A stretch of DNA of 58,423 nucleotides, taken from NCBI GenBank assembly GCA_016789885.1, contig JAEUPZ010000013.1, positions 1-58,423 of the forward strand. Direction: 5' to 3'. Under the pieces are notes generated by a model. It ran no database searches. It saw only the letters and a list, made by a program, of their open reading frames with translations, and was not told the origin of the DNA. This document shows, piece by piece, positions 1-8,455 of this stretch (position 1 is the stretch's first letter; each line of letters opens with the position of its first letter). A program made the position numbers and the translations under genes. The stretch is from Chromatiales bacterium. Its GTDB lineage: Bacteria > Pseudomonadota > Gammaproteobacteria > Steroidobacterales > GCA-2729495.

Positions 1-2
1 CG

Positions 3-1241
3 GCCGTGGCCGGGCTCTGGCTCGGCAGCGAGCTGGCCGGCGTCGAGCCCGCTACCGTGGCCGAGGCCCGACCCGCCGCCGCCGCGGCACCCGAAGCCCC
101 CCAGGACCTCGCCCCGGCTTCCCTGATTGAAGAAACCGAACTGGTCGTCTCCCGGGGGGATACCCTGAACGGCCTGTTCCGCAGCGCTGGCCTGAGCATT
201 GTCGATCTGGCCGCGATCATGGACATCCCCGAAGCGCGGCAGCATCTGCGGCTGCTGCACCCGGGCGACAAGCTGCTCGTCCGGCACGAAGGTCAGCACA
301 TTCTCGCGATCGAGCGCTCGCTCGACCTCACCGAGGCCTTCCGGGTGGCCGCGACCGGGAACGGCTACCTGGCCGAAACCGTCCGCCTGCCCGTCGAACG
401 TCGGCGTGTCGTGGCCGGCGGTACCATCTTCAGCTCGCTGTTCGAGGCCGCCTCCACCGCCCGGGTATCCGAGCGGGTGGTCATGAAGCTGGCCGACGTC
501 TTCACCTGGGACGTCGACTTCGTGCGCGACATCAGCCAGGGCGACTCCTTCGCCGTGGTTTACGAGGAGCTCTGGCGCGACGGGCAGAAGCTGGGCGAGG
601 GCGAGGTCCTGGCGGCCGAGTTCATCAATCGGGGGCGGCGGTTCACGGCCGTCCGTTTCGAAGACGGCAAGGGACGGCCCGGCTACTACACGGCCGATGG
701 CCGGCCGATGCGCAAGGCCTTCGTCCGCGCGCCCGTTGCCTTCACGCGCATCAGCTCCGGGTTCAACCCGAGCCGGCGCCACCCGATCCTGAACACGATC
801 CGTGCCCACCAGGGCGTCGACTACGCGGCACCGTCGGGCACGCCGGTGATCGCTGCTGGCGACGCCAAGGTCATCTTCCGTGGCTGGCGCGGCGGCTATG
901 GCAACACCGTCATCCTGCAGCATGCCAACGGCGTGACCACGCTGTATGCCCACCTCGCCCGGTTCGGCAAGGCGGCCCGCTATGGCGCCCGCGTGAGGCA
1001 GGGCGAGGTGATCGGCTATGTCGGCGCCACGGGCCTCGCCACGGCGGCACACCTGCACTACGAGTACCGCAAGAACGGCGTGCACCTGAACCCCCGTACC
1101 GTGACGCTGCCCGACGCAGAGCCTCTGCGGGGCGCACAGCTGACCGCCTTCCGCAGCGACGCAGCCGGCCTGCTGGCGCAGCTGGAAGAGCGCCGCACGG
1201 TGCTTGCAGCCAACAGCGTCGCGCCCGGCAACGCTCCCTGA
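3..1241 (+). CDS. M23-family murein endopeptidase with LysM/OapA-like N-terminal region (5' partial)
   Basis: Periplasmic peptidoglycan endopeptidase or hydrolase activator of the MepM/NlpD type. The frame is open to the window edge, so the true start and probably the membrane anchor or signal peptide lie outside. An OapA/LysM-like segment (SRGDTLNGLFRSAGLS, about residues 48-65) should bind glycan. The C-terminal LytM domain has the zinc-ligand signature HQGVDY near residue 270 and HLHYEYR near residue 350, with GYGNTVILQHANG between them, so it should be catalytically active rather than a degenerate EnvC/NlpD type. An Ala/Pro-rich linker sits at the start. It is followed on the same strand by ppk1 after about 120 bases. 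The family is secure; the exact cross-link cleaved is inferred from MepM homology. Confidence 0.9.
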   Translation, partial: AVAGLWLGSELAGVEPATVAEARPAAAAAPEAPQDLAPASLIEETELVVSRGDTLNGLFRSAGLSIVDLAAIMDIPEARQHLRLLHPGDKLLVRHEGQHILAIERSLDLTEAFRVAATGNGYLAETVRLPVERRRVVAGGTIFSSLFEAASTARVSERVVMKLADVFTWDVDFVRDISQGDSFAVVYEELWRDGQKLGEGEVLAAEFINRGRRFTAVRFEDGKGRPGYYTADGRPMRKAFVRAPVAFTRISSGFNPSRRHPILNTIRAHQGVDYAAPSGTPVIAAGDAKVIFRGWRGGYGNTVILQHANGVTTLYAHLARFGKAARYGARVRQGEVIGYVGATGLATAAHLHYEYRKNGVHLNPRTVTLPDAEPLRGAQLTAFRSDAAGLLAQLEERRTVLAANSVAPGNAP

Positions 1242-1284
1242 GCCGTCGCGGAGCCGCGCCATCCGGCGGGGCACCAGGCCTCTT

Positions 1285-1334
1285 ATGACAACTGTGACGC
1301 CCGTCCCATGACGGGCCGCGGCCGCTGCTATATT
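1285..1334 (+). promoter_or_regulatory. Candidate ppk1 promoter with extended -10 and weak Pho-box-like repeats
   Basis: TGCTATATT at 1326-1334 resembles an extended -10 element, about 27 bases before the GTG of ppk1. Upstream, ATGAC/GTGAC-like words occur at 1285, 1294 and 1308, and CTGTGAC-N4-GTCCCAT (1292-1309) is a poor match to a PhoB half-site pair. The -10 is credible; PhoB control is only suggested by the known phosphate regulation of ppk in other bacteria. Confidence 0.35.
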
Positions 1335-1360
1335 GCCCATCGACCTGCCTGGGCGCGGCC

Positions 1361-3439
1361 GTGGATACACCGAACTTCAAGCTTCCCGAGTACTACATCA
1401 ACCGGGAGCTCAGTGCGCTGGAATTCAACCGGCGGGTACTGCACCAGGCCAAGGACCGGTCGATCCCGCTGCTCGAGCGGCTCAAGTTCCTCTGCATCGT
1501 CTCGACGAACCTCGATGAACTGTTCGAGATCCGCGTCAGCGGACTGAAGCAGCGCCATGAGCTTGGCCTCTCACCCCTCGGCCCGGACCAGGCGTCCGCC
1601 GAGGACGTGCTGCGCGAGATCTCGCGGCGGGCCCACACGCTGGTCGACGAACAGTACCGGCTGCTCAACGACGAGATCATGCCGGCGCTCGAGGACCAGG
1701 GAATCCGCTTCGTCCGGCGGACCCGCTGGACGCCGACCCAGCGCAACTGGCTGCGGGACTACTTCCACCGCGAAATCGAGCCGATCCTCAGCCCGACCTC
1801 GCTGGACCCGGCGCGGCCGTTCCCGCGGATCCTCAACAAGAGCCTGAACTTCATCGTCGGGCTGCGTGGCATGCACGCCTTCGGGCGCCCGGTGCAGCGC
1901 GCCATCGTCCAGGCGCCACGACCCCTGCCGCGGCTCATCCGGCTCGACCCCTCGCTGCCGGACACGGGCCCGAACGACTTCGTGTTCCTGTCGTCGGTCA
2001 TCCATGCCTTCGTCGACGAGCTCTTCGCCGGCATGGACATCCAGAGCTGCCACCAGTTCCGCGTCACGCGGAACAGCGACCTCTACGTCGACGAAGAGGA
2101 GGTCGAGGACCTGAAGCGCGCCGTCGAGGGCGAGCTGGTCGCATCCCGCTACGGGGAGGCAGTGCGCCTCGAGGTCGCGCACGACTGCCCGGAGGAGCAG
2201 GCGCAGTACCTGCTGGAGATGTTCGGGCTCGACGATGATGACCTGTACCGCGTCGACGGCCCGGTCAACCTGAACCGGCTGCTGACGGTCCTGCAGCTCA
2301 CGAGCCGGCCGGACCTGCGCGACGCACCCTTCACGCCGGGGCTTCCCCACCCGGTCGCCACCGCGGAAGACCTGCTGGCGGCGATCGCCAAGCGTGACAT
2401 CCTGCTGCATCACCCTTACGAGTCCTTCGGCCCGGTGCTGGACTTCATCACCCGGGCAGCGCAGGACCCGGATGTCCTGGCGATCAAGATCACCCTGTAC
2501 CGCACGGGCGCCGCCTCGCCAGTGGTCGACTCACTGGTGACGGCCGCCCAGGCGGGCAAGGAAGTCACCGTCAGCATCGAGCTGCGGGCACGGTTCGACG
2601 AGGCGGCGAACATCGAGCTGGCGAACCGCCTCCAGGAGGCCGGCGCCCACGTCGTCTACGGGGTCGTCGGCTTCAAGACCCACTGCAAGATGACGCTGGT
2701 CGTGCGGCGCGAGGGCGGCCGCCTGCGGCGCTACGTCCACCTGGGCACGGGCAATTACCACCCGGGCACGGCACGCCTCTACACCGACTACTCGCTGCTG
2801 TCGGCCGACGAAGCCCTGGCCGAGGACGTGCACCACGTCTTCCTGCAGCTGACGAGCCTGATGCAGACCCCGCCCCTGCGCCGGCTCTACGAGGCACCGT
2901 TCACGCTGCATCAGCGGATCCTCGAGCACATCGACCAGGAGATCCGCAACGTCGAGGCCGGCGGCGCCGGCCACGTCATCGCCAAGCTCAACGCGCTGGT
3001 CGAGCCCGAGGTCATCAGCGCGCTGTACCGCGCGTCGGCGGCGGGCGTCATCGTCGACCTGATCGTGCGGGGCATCTGCTGCCTCCGCCCCGGCATACCC
3101 GGCATCTCGGAGAACATCCGGGTGCGGTCGATCGTCGGCCGGTTCCTCGAGCACGCGCGCGTCTACTACTTCCACGCCAATGGCGCGCAGCACGTCTTCT
3201 GCGCCAGCGCCGACTGGATGGACCGCAATTTCTTCCGCCGTGTCGAGGTGTGCTTCCCGGTCCTCGACGAGGACCTCAAGGCACGGCTGCTGTCCGACCT
3301 CGACCTGGCCCTGTCCGACAACACCCAGGCCTGGGAGCTGCAATCCGACGGCAGCTACGTCCTCACGAGTCCTCCGACCCCCGCCGACGCCGTATCGTCC
3401 CAGGCGAAGCTGCTGCGCCAGCTGGCCGAGACTGCCTGA
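1361..3439 (+). CDS. ppk1: Polyphosphate kinase 1
   Basis: Reversible synthesis of inorganic polyphosphate from ATP. The 692-residue length is normal for PPK1. The start is a GTG giving MDTPNFKLPEYYINREL, which matches the family N-terminus. Hallmarks seen: ISTNLDELFEIRVSGL-like N-terminal segment, HHPYESF, the catalytic histidine region KTHCKMTLVV (about residue 445), and a second conserved histidine in RFLEHARVYYF followed by SADWMDRN. It faces ppx, with only 9 bases between the stops. The two enzymes thus make and degrade the same polymer but are not in one operon as in E. coli. No good Shine-Dalgarno precedes the GTG. Confidence 0.97.
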   Translation: MDTPNFKLPEYYINRELSALEFNRRVLHQAKDRSIPLLERLKFLCIVSTNLDELFEIRVSGLKQRHELGLSPLGPDQASAEDVLREISRRAHTLVDEQYRLLNDEIMPALEDQGIRFVRRTRWTPTQRNWLRDYFHREIEPILSPTSLDPARPFPRILNKSLNFIVGLRGMHAFGRPVQRAIVQAPRPLPRLIRLDPSLPDTGPNDFVFLSSVIHAFVDELFAGMDIQSCHQFRVTRNSDLYVDEEEVEDLKRAVEGELVASRYGEAVRLEVAHDCPEEQAQYLLEMFGLDDDDLYRVDGPVNLNRLLTVLQLTSRPDLRDAPFTPGLPHPVATAEDLLAAIAKRDILLHHPYESFGPVLDFITRAAQDPDVLAIKITLYRTGAASPVVDSLVTAAQAGKEVTVSIELRARFDEAANIELANRLQEAGAHVVYGVVGFKTHCKMTLVVRREGGRLRRYVHLGTGNYHPGTARLYTDYSLLSADEALAEDVHHVFLQLTSLMQTPPLRRLYEAPFTLHQRILEHIDQEIRNVEAGGAGHVIAKLNALVEPEVISALYRASAAGVIVDLIVRGICCLRPGIPGISENIRVRSIVGRFLEHARVYYFHANGAQHVFCASADWMDRNFFRRVEVCFPVLDEDLKARLLSDLDLALSDNTQAWELQSDGSYVLTSPPTPADAVSSQAKLLRQLAETA

Positions 3440-3448
3440 GACGCCAGA

Positions 3449-4981
3449 TCAGCGCGCCCGGGTCAGCGCGAGGCGGATACCCGACTCCCCCAGGAGCTCC
3501 GCCTCCCGCTCGAGATCGGCCAGGGTCAGCGGGCTCGCCTTGAGCCATGCCGCCGGCAACCGGAGCCGGAGCGAACGCCCGTCGGCGTGGAGCTGGATCT
3601 TCGGCAGCGAGACGGCCGTGCGGCTGCGATGAAAGAGGACGGCCAGGCGCAGCAGTATCGACAGCCTGAGCGCCGGCCGCTGCCAGTCGGGCGGGAGCGA
3701 ACGGAACACGGCCCGGTCGAACCGACGCCGGTGGGCCTGCACCAGCCGCGCAACGACCCCCTGCTCCTCGCGCGTGAAGCCGGGCATGTCGGCGTTCTCA
3801 ATCACGTAGGCGCCGTGGTGATGGTAGTGGGCGTGGGCGATGTCCAGGCCCAGCTCGTGCAGGCGCGCCGCCCAGGCCAGCGCCTGCCGGGCCGACTCGC
3901 TGCCGAGGTCCCAGCGGCGGGCAACCTGCTCGAGGAGCAGCAGCGAAGTCCGTTCGACGCGGTCGGCCTGGGCCTGGTCGACGTGGTACCGGGCGCCCAT
4001 GGCCCTGACCGTGCGGGCCCGGGCATCTTCATCGCTCAGGCGGCCCATGAGGTCGTAGAGCATGCCCTCCCGCAGGGCGCCGTCGGCCACGGTGAGGCTG
4101 TCGAGGCCGAGGGCCTGCATCACCTCGACGAGGATCGCCACGCCCCCCGGGAAGACCTCCGCGCGCTCCCGCGACAGCTCGGGCAGGCGCAGGTAGTCGA
4201 TGCTGCCGGCAGCGACCATCTCGGCGATGAGGTACTCGAGCCCGTCCACGGTGATGCCGTCGGTACAGCGGCCGAGGGCGGCGAGCACCGCCTGGGCGCT
4301 GCGGATGCTGCCCGACGTACCGGCCACCTGCACCGTGCTGGCGCGGCGGAACTGCGACCGGACCGGCTCGAGCTCGAGCCGCGCCTGGAGCCGGGCCTGC
4401 TGGAAATTGCGCGCCGATAGGCGCCCGCGCGGGAAACAGCCCTCGCTGACCGACACGCAGCCCATGGACAGGCTTTCCATCACCCGCGGCTGCAGCGCGC
4501 GGCCGACGATGATCTCGGTGCTGCCACCCCCGATGTCCACGACGAGCCGTGGGCCGTCGGCACGCGGCAGGTGGTGGGCGGCACCGAGGTAGATCAGTCG
4601 CGCTTCCTCGATCCCCGAGATGATCTCCACCGGGTGGCCCAGCGCCCGGCCGGCCTGCTGGACGAAGCGGCCGGCGCCCCGCGCCCGCCGCAGCGTGTTG
4701 GTGCCGACGACACGCACCCTCGCCGCCCGCATGGCCCGCAGGCGCTCGCCGAAGCGGCGCAGGCAGGCCAGGGCCCGCGCCTGGCTCGCGGCCGACAGGC
4801 GTCCGGTGGCACCAAGGCCGGAGGCCAGGCGCACCATCTCGCGCAGACGGTCGATGACCACGAGCTGGCCGTGCCGGTGGCGCGCGACGACCATGTGGAA
4901 GCTGTTGGAGCCCAGGTCGACGGCCGCCAGGACCTCCGACTCGCCCACCCGGGCCCGGCGGCGTGCCTTCACCACCGGCAC
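3449..4981 (-). CDS. ppx: Exopolyphosphatase / pppGpp phosphatase (Ppx/GppA family)
   Basis: Processively removes terminal phosphate from polyphosphate and/or converts pppGpp to ppGpp. The actin-like ATPase fold shows phosphate-1 motif AAVDLGSNSFHMVV (residues 19-32), VVGTNTLRRA, and the phosphate-2 motif VVDIGGGSTEIIVG (about residues 145-158). The C-terminal HD-like region (ALAWAARLHELGLDI) is the extension typical of 500-residue Ppx proteins. It is convergent with ppk1 and lies 12 bases downstream of rppH on the same strand, so the two may be cotranscribed. Ppx is favoured over GppA because of the adjacent ppk1; sequence alone does not exclude dual activity. Confidence 0.93.
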   Translation of the reverse strand: MPVVKARRRARVGESEVLAAVDLGSNSFHMVVARHRHGQLVVIDRLREMVRLASGLGATGRLSAASQARALACLRRFGERLRAMRAARVRVVGTNTLRRARGAGRFVQQAGRALGHPVEIISGIEEARLIYLGAAHHLPRADGPRLVVDIGGGSTEIIVGRALQPRVMESLSMGCVSVSEGCFPRGRLSARNFQQARLQARLELEPVRSQFRRASTVQVAGTSGSIRSAQAVLAALGRCTDGITVDGLEYLIAEMVAAGSIDYLRLPELSRERAEVFPGGVAILVEVMQALGLDSLTVADGALREGMLYDLMGRLSDEDARARTVRAMGARYHVDQAQADRVERTSLLLLEQVARRWDLGSESARQALAWAARLHELGLDIAHAHYHHHGAYVIENADMPGFTREEQGVVARLVQAHRRRFDRAVFRSLPPDWQRPALRLSILLRLAVLFHRSRTAVSLPKIQLHADGRSLRLRLPAAWLKASPLTLADLEREAELLGESGIRLALTRAR

Positions 4982-4993
4982 GTGCGGGCCCCG

Positions 4994-5533
4994 TCACACA
5001 TCGGCGGCAGCCTCCCACTCGCGGCGCCACCATTCCGGCCGCGTGGGCATTCCGGCCGGGAACAGCAGCGGGCCGAGCTCATCGAGCGCCTGCACGTAGA
5101 CGGCGCGCTTGAACCAGATGACCTCCCGGACCGGCTCCCAGAAATCGACCCAGCGCCAGCGGTCGAACTCGGGCGTCGCCGAAGCATCGAGGCACAGCTG
5201 CGAGTCGTCGCAGGTCATGCGCAGCAGGAACCACCGCTGCTTCTGGCCGATGCAGACCGGCTGGCTGCGGCGCCGGATGTACTGCTCGGGCAGGCGGTAG
5301 CGGAGCCAGCCGCGCGTCGTGCCGAGTACCTCGACGTGATCCGGGGCAAGACCGATCTCCTCGCGGAGCTCGCGATACATGGCATCGACCGGTGATTCGC
5401 CGGCCCGCATGCCGCCCTGGGGAAACTGCCAGGCGTCCTGGCCGATGCGGCCGCCCACCAGCAAAGAGGCTCCGGCGTTGCAGAGGATGATGCCGACGTT
5501 GGCACGGAATCCGTCCCGGTCGATGAGGTCCAC
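4994..5533 (-). CDS. rppH: RNA pyrophosphohydrolase (Nudix)
   Basis: Removes pyrophosphate from 5'-triphosphate mRNA ends to trigger RNase E decay. The Nudix box G-x5-E-x7-REL-x-EE-x-G is complete in [20 protein letters not shown] and the following IGL. The frame is open further upstream, but the GTG at 5533 gives [19 protein letters not shown], which matches RppH N-termini, so the longer form (to 5686) is rejected. The C-terminal half keeps WFLLRM and [10 protein letters not shown] as in the family. At 179 residues it is close to the usual 160-180. It is divergent from btuC across about 120 bases. Confidence 0.93.
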   Translation of the reverse strand: MDLIDRDGFRANVGIILCNAGASLLVGGRIGQDAWQFPQGGMRAGESPVDAMYRELREEIGLAPDHVEVLGTTRGWLRYRLPEQYIRRRSQPVCIGQKQRWFLLRMTCDDSQLCLDASATPEFDRWRWVDFWEPVREVIWFKRAVYVQALDELGPLLFPAGMPTRPEWWRREWEAAADV

Positions 5534-5655
5534 GTCGGCGCTCCGGAAATGCGTCGCGATTCTTCCACATCGGGCCGGGACCCGCCACGCCGGGTCCCGG
5601 CACCGCGGTTTCGGGTAGACTCCGGCGCCTCCCGCGCGGGTCAGGCCGGTACACC

Positions 5656-6645
5656 ATGTCATCGCGCGCCCGGTATGCGCTGCCACTCCTCACGCTGGGC
5701 GCCATCGCGGCGCTGGCGGTCGCCGTGCTCGTCGGCAGCGGCCCGGCAGGCCTGCGCACGCTGGCCGGGGCCCTGACCGGCGACGCGGATCCGCTGGAGC
5801 TCCGCATCCTCGCCGACCTGCGGCTCGCGCGTGCACTGGCGGCCTTCGGCACCGGCGCAGCCCTCGCCGTCGCCGGCGTGCTGATGCAGGTGCTGCTGCG
5901 AAATCCGCTGGCCGATCCGTACATCCTCGGCACGTCGGGCGGCGCGGCGGTGGCCGCGCTCTCGCTGATGATGGTCGGCGCCACGCCGCTCGTCGTCGAC
6001 ATGGGCGCGTTCGGCGGTGCCCTCGGCGTGACCTTCCTGGTCTTCGCCCTCGCGCGGAACTCGGGCGCCTGGCACAGCGGCCGGCTGCTGCTCACGGGTG
6101 TCGTCATCGCGGCCGCCTGCGGAGCGGCCATCAGCCTGTTGCTCGCCATCAGCCCCGAAGCGGGCCTTCGCGGCGTGCTCTTCTGGCTGATGGGCGACTT
6201 CGCCTACGTCACCGACGCGCGGCCCGTGCTCGCCCTGGCCGCTGCCGGCACGGTCACGGCCTTCGCGTTCGCCCGCAGCCTCGACGTGCTCGCCACCGGC
6301 GCACGACAGGGCGCCCTGCTCGGCCTCGAGGTCGGGCGGCTGCGGCTCGGCATCTACGGTATCGGCTCCCTGCTGACGGCCGTCGCCGTGACCACGGCCG
6401 GCATCGTCGGCTTCGTCGGGCTGGTGGTGCCGCACCTGGTCAGGATGGTGGCGGGCAGCAATCACCGGGTGGTCGTCCCGGGATCGGCGCTGGCCGGTGG
6501 CACGCTGCTCGTGCTGGCCGACATGCTCGCGCGCACACTGATCGCGCCCCGGCAGCTGCCGGTGGGCGCCATCACCGCCGCGGTGGGCGTGCCGGTCTTC
6601 CTGGCGCTGCTGGCGCGCTCGGCACCCCGCGGCGCCGGTCGCTGA
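5656..6645 (+). CDS. btuC: Cobalamin/iron-siderophore ABC transporter permease (BtuC/FecCD family)
   Basis: Inner-membrane permease of a BtuCD-type importer. 329 residues with around ten hydrophobic segments. Family signatures seen: [20 protein letters not shown] near residue 55, [16 protein letters not shown] near residue 85 and [13 protein letters not shown] near residue 258. The cobalamin assignment rests on btuD, btuB with its riboswitch, an adenosyltransferase and btuF in the same 10 kb; the family alone could carry siderophores. A -10-like TAGACT (5616-5621) precedes it. No B12 box is seen in the short leader. It ends 2 bases before the stop of the opposing tyrA. Confidence 0.88.
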   Translation: MSSRARYALPLLTLGAIAALAVAVLVGSGPAGLRTLAGALTGDADPLELRILADLRLARALAAFGTGAALAVAGVLMQVLLRNPLADPYILGTSGGAAVAALSLMMVGATPLVVDMGAFGGALGVTFLVFALARNSGAWHSGRLLLTGVVIAAACGAAISLLLAISPEAGLRGVLFWLMGDFAYVTDARPVLALAAAGTVTAFAFARSLDVLATGARQGALLGLEVGRLRLGIYGIGSLLTAVAVTTAGIVGFVGLVVPHLVRMVAGSNHRVVVPGSALAGGTLLVLADMLARTLIAPRQLPVGAITAAVGVPVFLALLARSAPRGAGR

Positions 6646-6647
6646 GG

Positions 6648-7742
6648 TCAGCGGCGCCGGGCCAGGTACTCGCGGCCGCGCCGCATGAGCTGGACGAAGC
6701 CTGCCTCGTCGCGGTCCCGGACGAGCCCGGCGATCCGGCCGACGGCGGTGCCCAGCTCCCCGAGGACGGCGGCACCGTGGGGATTGTCCGCCTGGATCGA
6801 GAAATACAGCTCGGGGCTTTCCTCCGCGACCCGGGCCGCCACCTGCAACTGGGCGTCGAACGTGGTGCTCGAGATCTCGGCGAGCCGTGGCACCGACTCA
6901 CCACTGCCAGCCAGCACGCTGAAGAACGCGATGTTCACGGCGTGGGACAGGCCCAGGATCCAGGCCATGAGGCGATCGTGCTCGGCAAGCGGCATCTCGG
7001 TCTGGATGGCCAGGGTGGAGTTGAAGAGCTGTCGGGCCTCAGCCGTGGCCGCCGGGGAGCCGGCATCCAGGAAGAGCACGTGCCGTCCCGACAGCAGGTC
7101 GGTGTCCGGGCCGAACATCGGGTGCAGCGACGTCACCTGCAGGCCCGCGGCCGCGAGGGACTCCAGGTCGGCGGCGAACGGGCTCTTCAGGGACCCGATG
7201 TCGAAGATCAGGCCCCGCCGCCGGCGCGCACCGATCTCGCGCAGCACCTCGCCGGTCGCTGCGATGGGGGCGGCGACCACGGTGACGGCGAAGTCGTCCG
7301 GCGTGTCGCGCCAGTCAGGGGCCCAGGCAAAGCCGGGCACGGCGCCGGCCGGGTCCGCGACGGTCACGGCATAGCCCTGGGACTGCAGGAACTCGACGAA
7401 CCAGCGACCCATCTTGCCGGTGCCGCCGATGACGAGGGCCGGCAGCCCGCGGCCCTGGCCCTCCGCGCGGACCCGGGCCTGCTCCTGGTTGGCGAGCGAC
7501 GACCGGATCAGCAGGCCCAGCAGCTGCTCGGCAACAGCCGGCGGAAAGCCGAACTCCGCCGCGGCGGCCCGCCCCGCATCCAGCACCTGCTTCTCGCGGG
7601 CGAAGTCCCGGGTCGGGTAGCCGGACGCACGCTTGCGGGCGCCGATCTCGCCGGAAATGCGCTGGCGCTCACCGACCAGCTCGAGGATGCGGCGGTCGAT
7701 CGCCGAAAGCTGCGCGCGCAGCGCGGCCAGGTCCTGGTCCAT
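6648..7742 (-). CDS. tyrA: Bifunctional chorismate mutase / prephenate dehydrogenase (T-protein)
   Basis: Converts chorismate to prephenate and then to 4-hydroxyphenylpyruvate for tyrosine synthesis. Residues 1-90 are an AroQ-type chorismate mutase (MDQDLAALRAQLSAIDRRIL, with GEIGARKRASGYP). From residue 105 a Rossmann dinucleotide site VIGGTGKMGRWFVEFLQSQG starts the dehydrogenase, followed by FDIGSLKSP and TSLHPMFGPD. Length 364 aa is close to the E. coli T-protein (373 aa). It is inserted on the opposite strand between btuC and btuD. TyrA proteins with this mutase fusion are best known from the enteric lineage, so the architecture is notable here. Confidence 0.94.
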   Translation of the reverse strand: MDQDLAALRAQLSAIDRRILELVGERQRISGEIGARKRASGYPTRDFAREKQVLDAGRAAAAEFGFPPAVAEQLLGLLIRSSLANQEQARVRAEGQGRGLPALVIGGTGKMGRWFVEFLQSQGYAVTVADPAGAVPGFAWAPDWRDTPDDFAVTVVAAPIAATGEVLREIGARRRRGLIFDIGSLKSPFAADLESLAAAGLQVTSLHPMFGPDTDLLSGRHVLFLDAGSPAATAEARQLFNSTLAIQTEMPLAEHDRLMAWILGLSHAVNIAFFSVLAGSGESVPRLAEISSTTFDAQLQVAARVAEESPELYFSIQADNPHGAAVLGELGTAVGRIAGLVRDRDEAGFVQLMRRGREYLARRR

Positions 7743-8103
7743 GCCCGTTCCATCCCCGGCGGGGTGCCCTTGGAAGGCGCGCAGGGTAACCCGGAGTCCG
7801 CGCCGGCGGCAGGCCGCCCGGATGGGGACGGTCCCGGGTGTCGCGGCGCTTTACATATTCCCCTCTCCGCGGGCCCCGGATCCCGGCGGTCTGGCTGGAT
7901 CCGACAGCGGGGTTCGCGGCCCGACCGGCCAGGTCGACCAACAGGAGCCCAGGCGCCCCAGAAACATCAGCCGCTTGCGCCGCGCGGCCTGCGCCGCACC
8001 CTCGGGGCTGGTGTCGGGAAACCTTACGAAACGGCAATCTTCGCGGAGCCCGGCAGTGACAGCCCGTCAGCAACTAGCTGTTTCCATTAGTCAATTGAGA
8101 TCG
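7743..8103. other. Non-coding stretch between tyrA and the sigma-54 promoter
   Basis: No convincing gene. The first 100 bases are the tyrA leader; on the minus strand, the AT-richer stretch near 7850-7865 (TTTACATATTCC read on the plus strand) could hold the tyrA promoter. From about 8050 the sequence becomes clearly AT-richer, with an ACTA-N11-TAGT interrupted repeat around 8073-8091. This position, tens of bases upstream of a -24/-12 element, is where an enhancer-binding protein or IHF might act, but no consensus can be assigned by eye. Confidence 0.4.
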
Positions 8104-8119
8104 TGGCACGAGAGTTGCT
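8104..8119 (+). promoter_or_regulatory. Sigma-54 (RpoN) -24/-12 promoter
   Basis: TGGCACG-AGAG-TTGCT reproduces the sigma-54 consensus TGGCACG-N4-TTGCW at every defined position, with GG (8105-8106) and GC (8117-8118) separated by exactly 10 bases. Transcription should begin about 12 bases after the GC, near G8131. No gene of ordinary composition follows before the terminator at 8329-8355, so the promoter appears to serve a non-coding RNA. An enhancer-binding protein would be required for activity. Confidence 0.85.
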
Positions 8120-8130
8120 GATTACTTTCT

Positions 8131-8355
8131 GCGCACGAGCAAGGGTCCCAACCGGAGCGACGTGTTGCGATCTGGACCATCAGGATCGAAGCCCGAAACC
8201 GCGGACAAGAACAAGAAGACCGACAAGTAGAAGTAGACGCGCCGGCGACAACGAGAACGACAAGCCCGAAAACAAAAACACGTTTCCCGACCGACGACCC
8301 GCATCGCGACAAAAACAACAAACCCGACGCCCCGCCTAGTGCGGGGCTTTTTTTT
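8131..8355 (+). ncRNA. Putative CrcZ-like Hfq/Crc-sequestering small RNA
   Basis: A predicted transcript of about 225 nt from the sigma-54 start to an intrinsic terminator. Its second half is A-rich and nearly free of T and carries AAN-repeat tracts: (AAN)4 at 8207-8218 (AAGAACAAGAAG), a degenerate series at 8250-8264, (AAN)3 at 8271-8279, and (AAN)4 at 8311-8322 (AAAAACAACAAA). Known: Pseudomonas CrcZ/CrcY are RpoN/CbrB-driven RNAs whose repeated AANAANAA sites titrate Hfq and Crc and so relieve carbon catabolite repression. Seen: the same promoter class and motif logic at about half the length. Inferred: a decoy RNA of the same type. No primary-sequence homology to CrcZ is claimed. A small Arg-rich reading frame crosses it but begins inside the promoter. 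Confidence 0.7.
8329..8355 (+). terminator. Rho-independent terminator of the small RNA
   Basis: A 7-bp GC stem (8329-8335 pairing with 8341-8347, CCCCGC/GCGGGG core), a CTAGT loop and an uninterrupted run of eight T (8348-8355). The long U tail is also typical of Hfq-bound small RNAs. It separates the RNA from btuD 100 bases downstream. Confidence 0.93.
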
Positions 8356-8455
8356 GCTCATCGCAGGACATCCGGGCCCGGGCAGCCCGGGCCTGTCCGA
8401 CGGCGATGCACGCTCCAGAGCACTGCCAGCCGGCCGGCGCTAAGCTTCCGCTGCC

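Noticed and set aside
1292..1309. Pho box upstream of ppk1
   Set aside because: Only about 9 of 14 consensus positions match and the spacing to the -10 is too long; kept only as a weak note in the promoter entry.
8103..8339. Arg-rich 78-codon plus-strand frame between tyrA and btuD
   Set aside because: Its GTG lies inside the sigma-54 promoter, so the predicted transcript excludes the start; no ribosome-binding site; its stop sits in the terminator loop; composition follows the A-rich RNA motifs.
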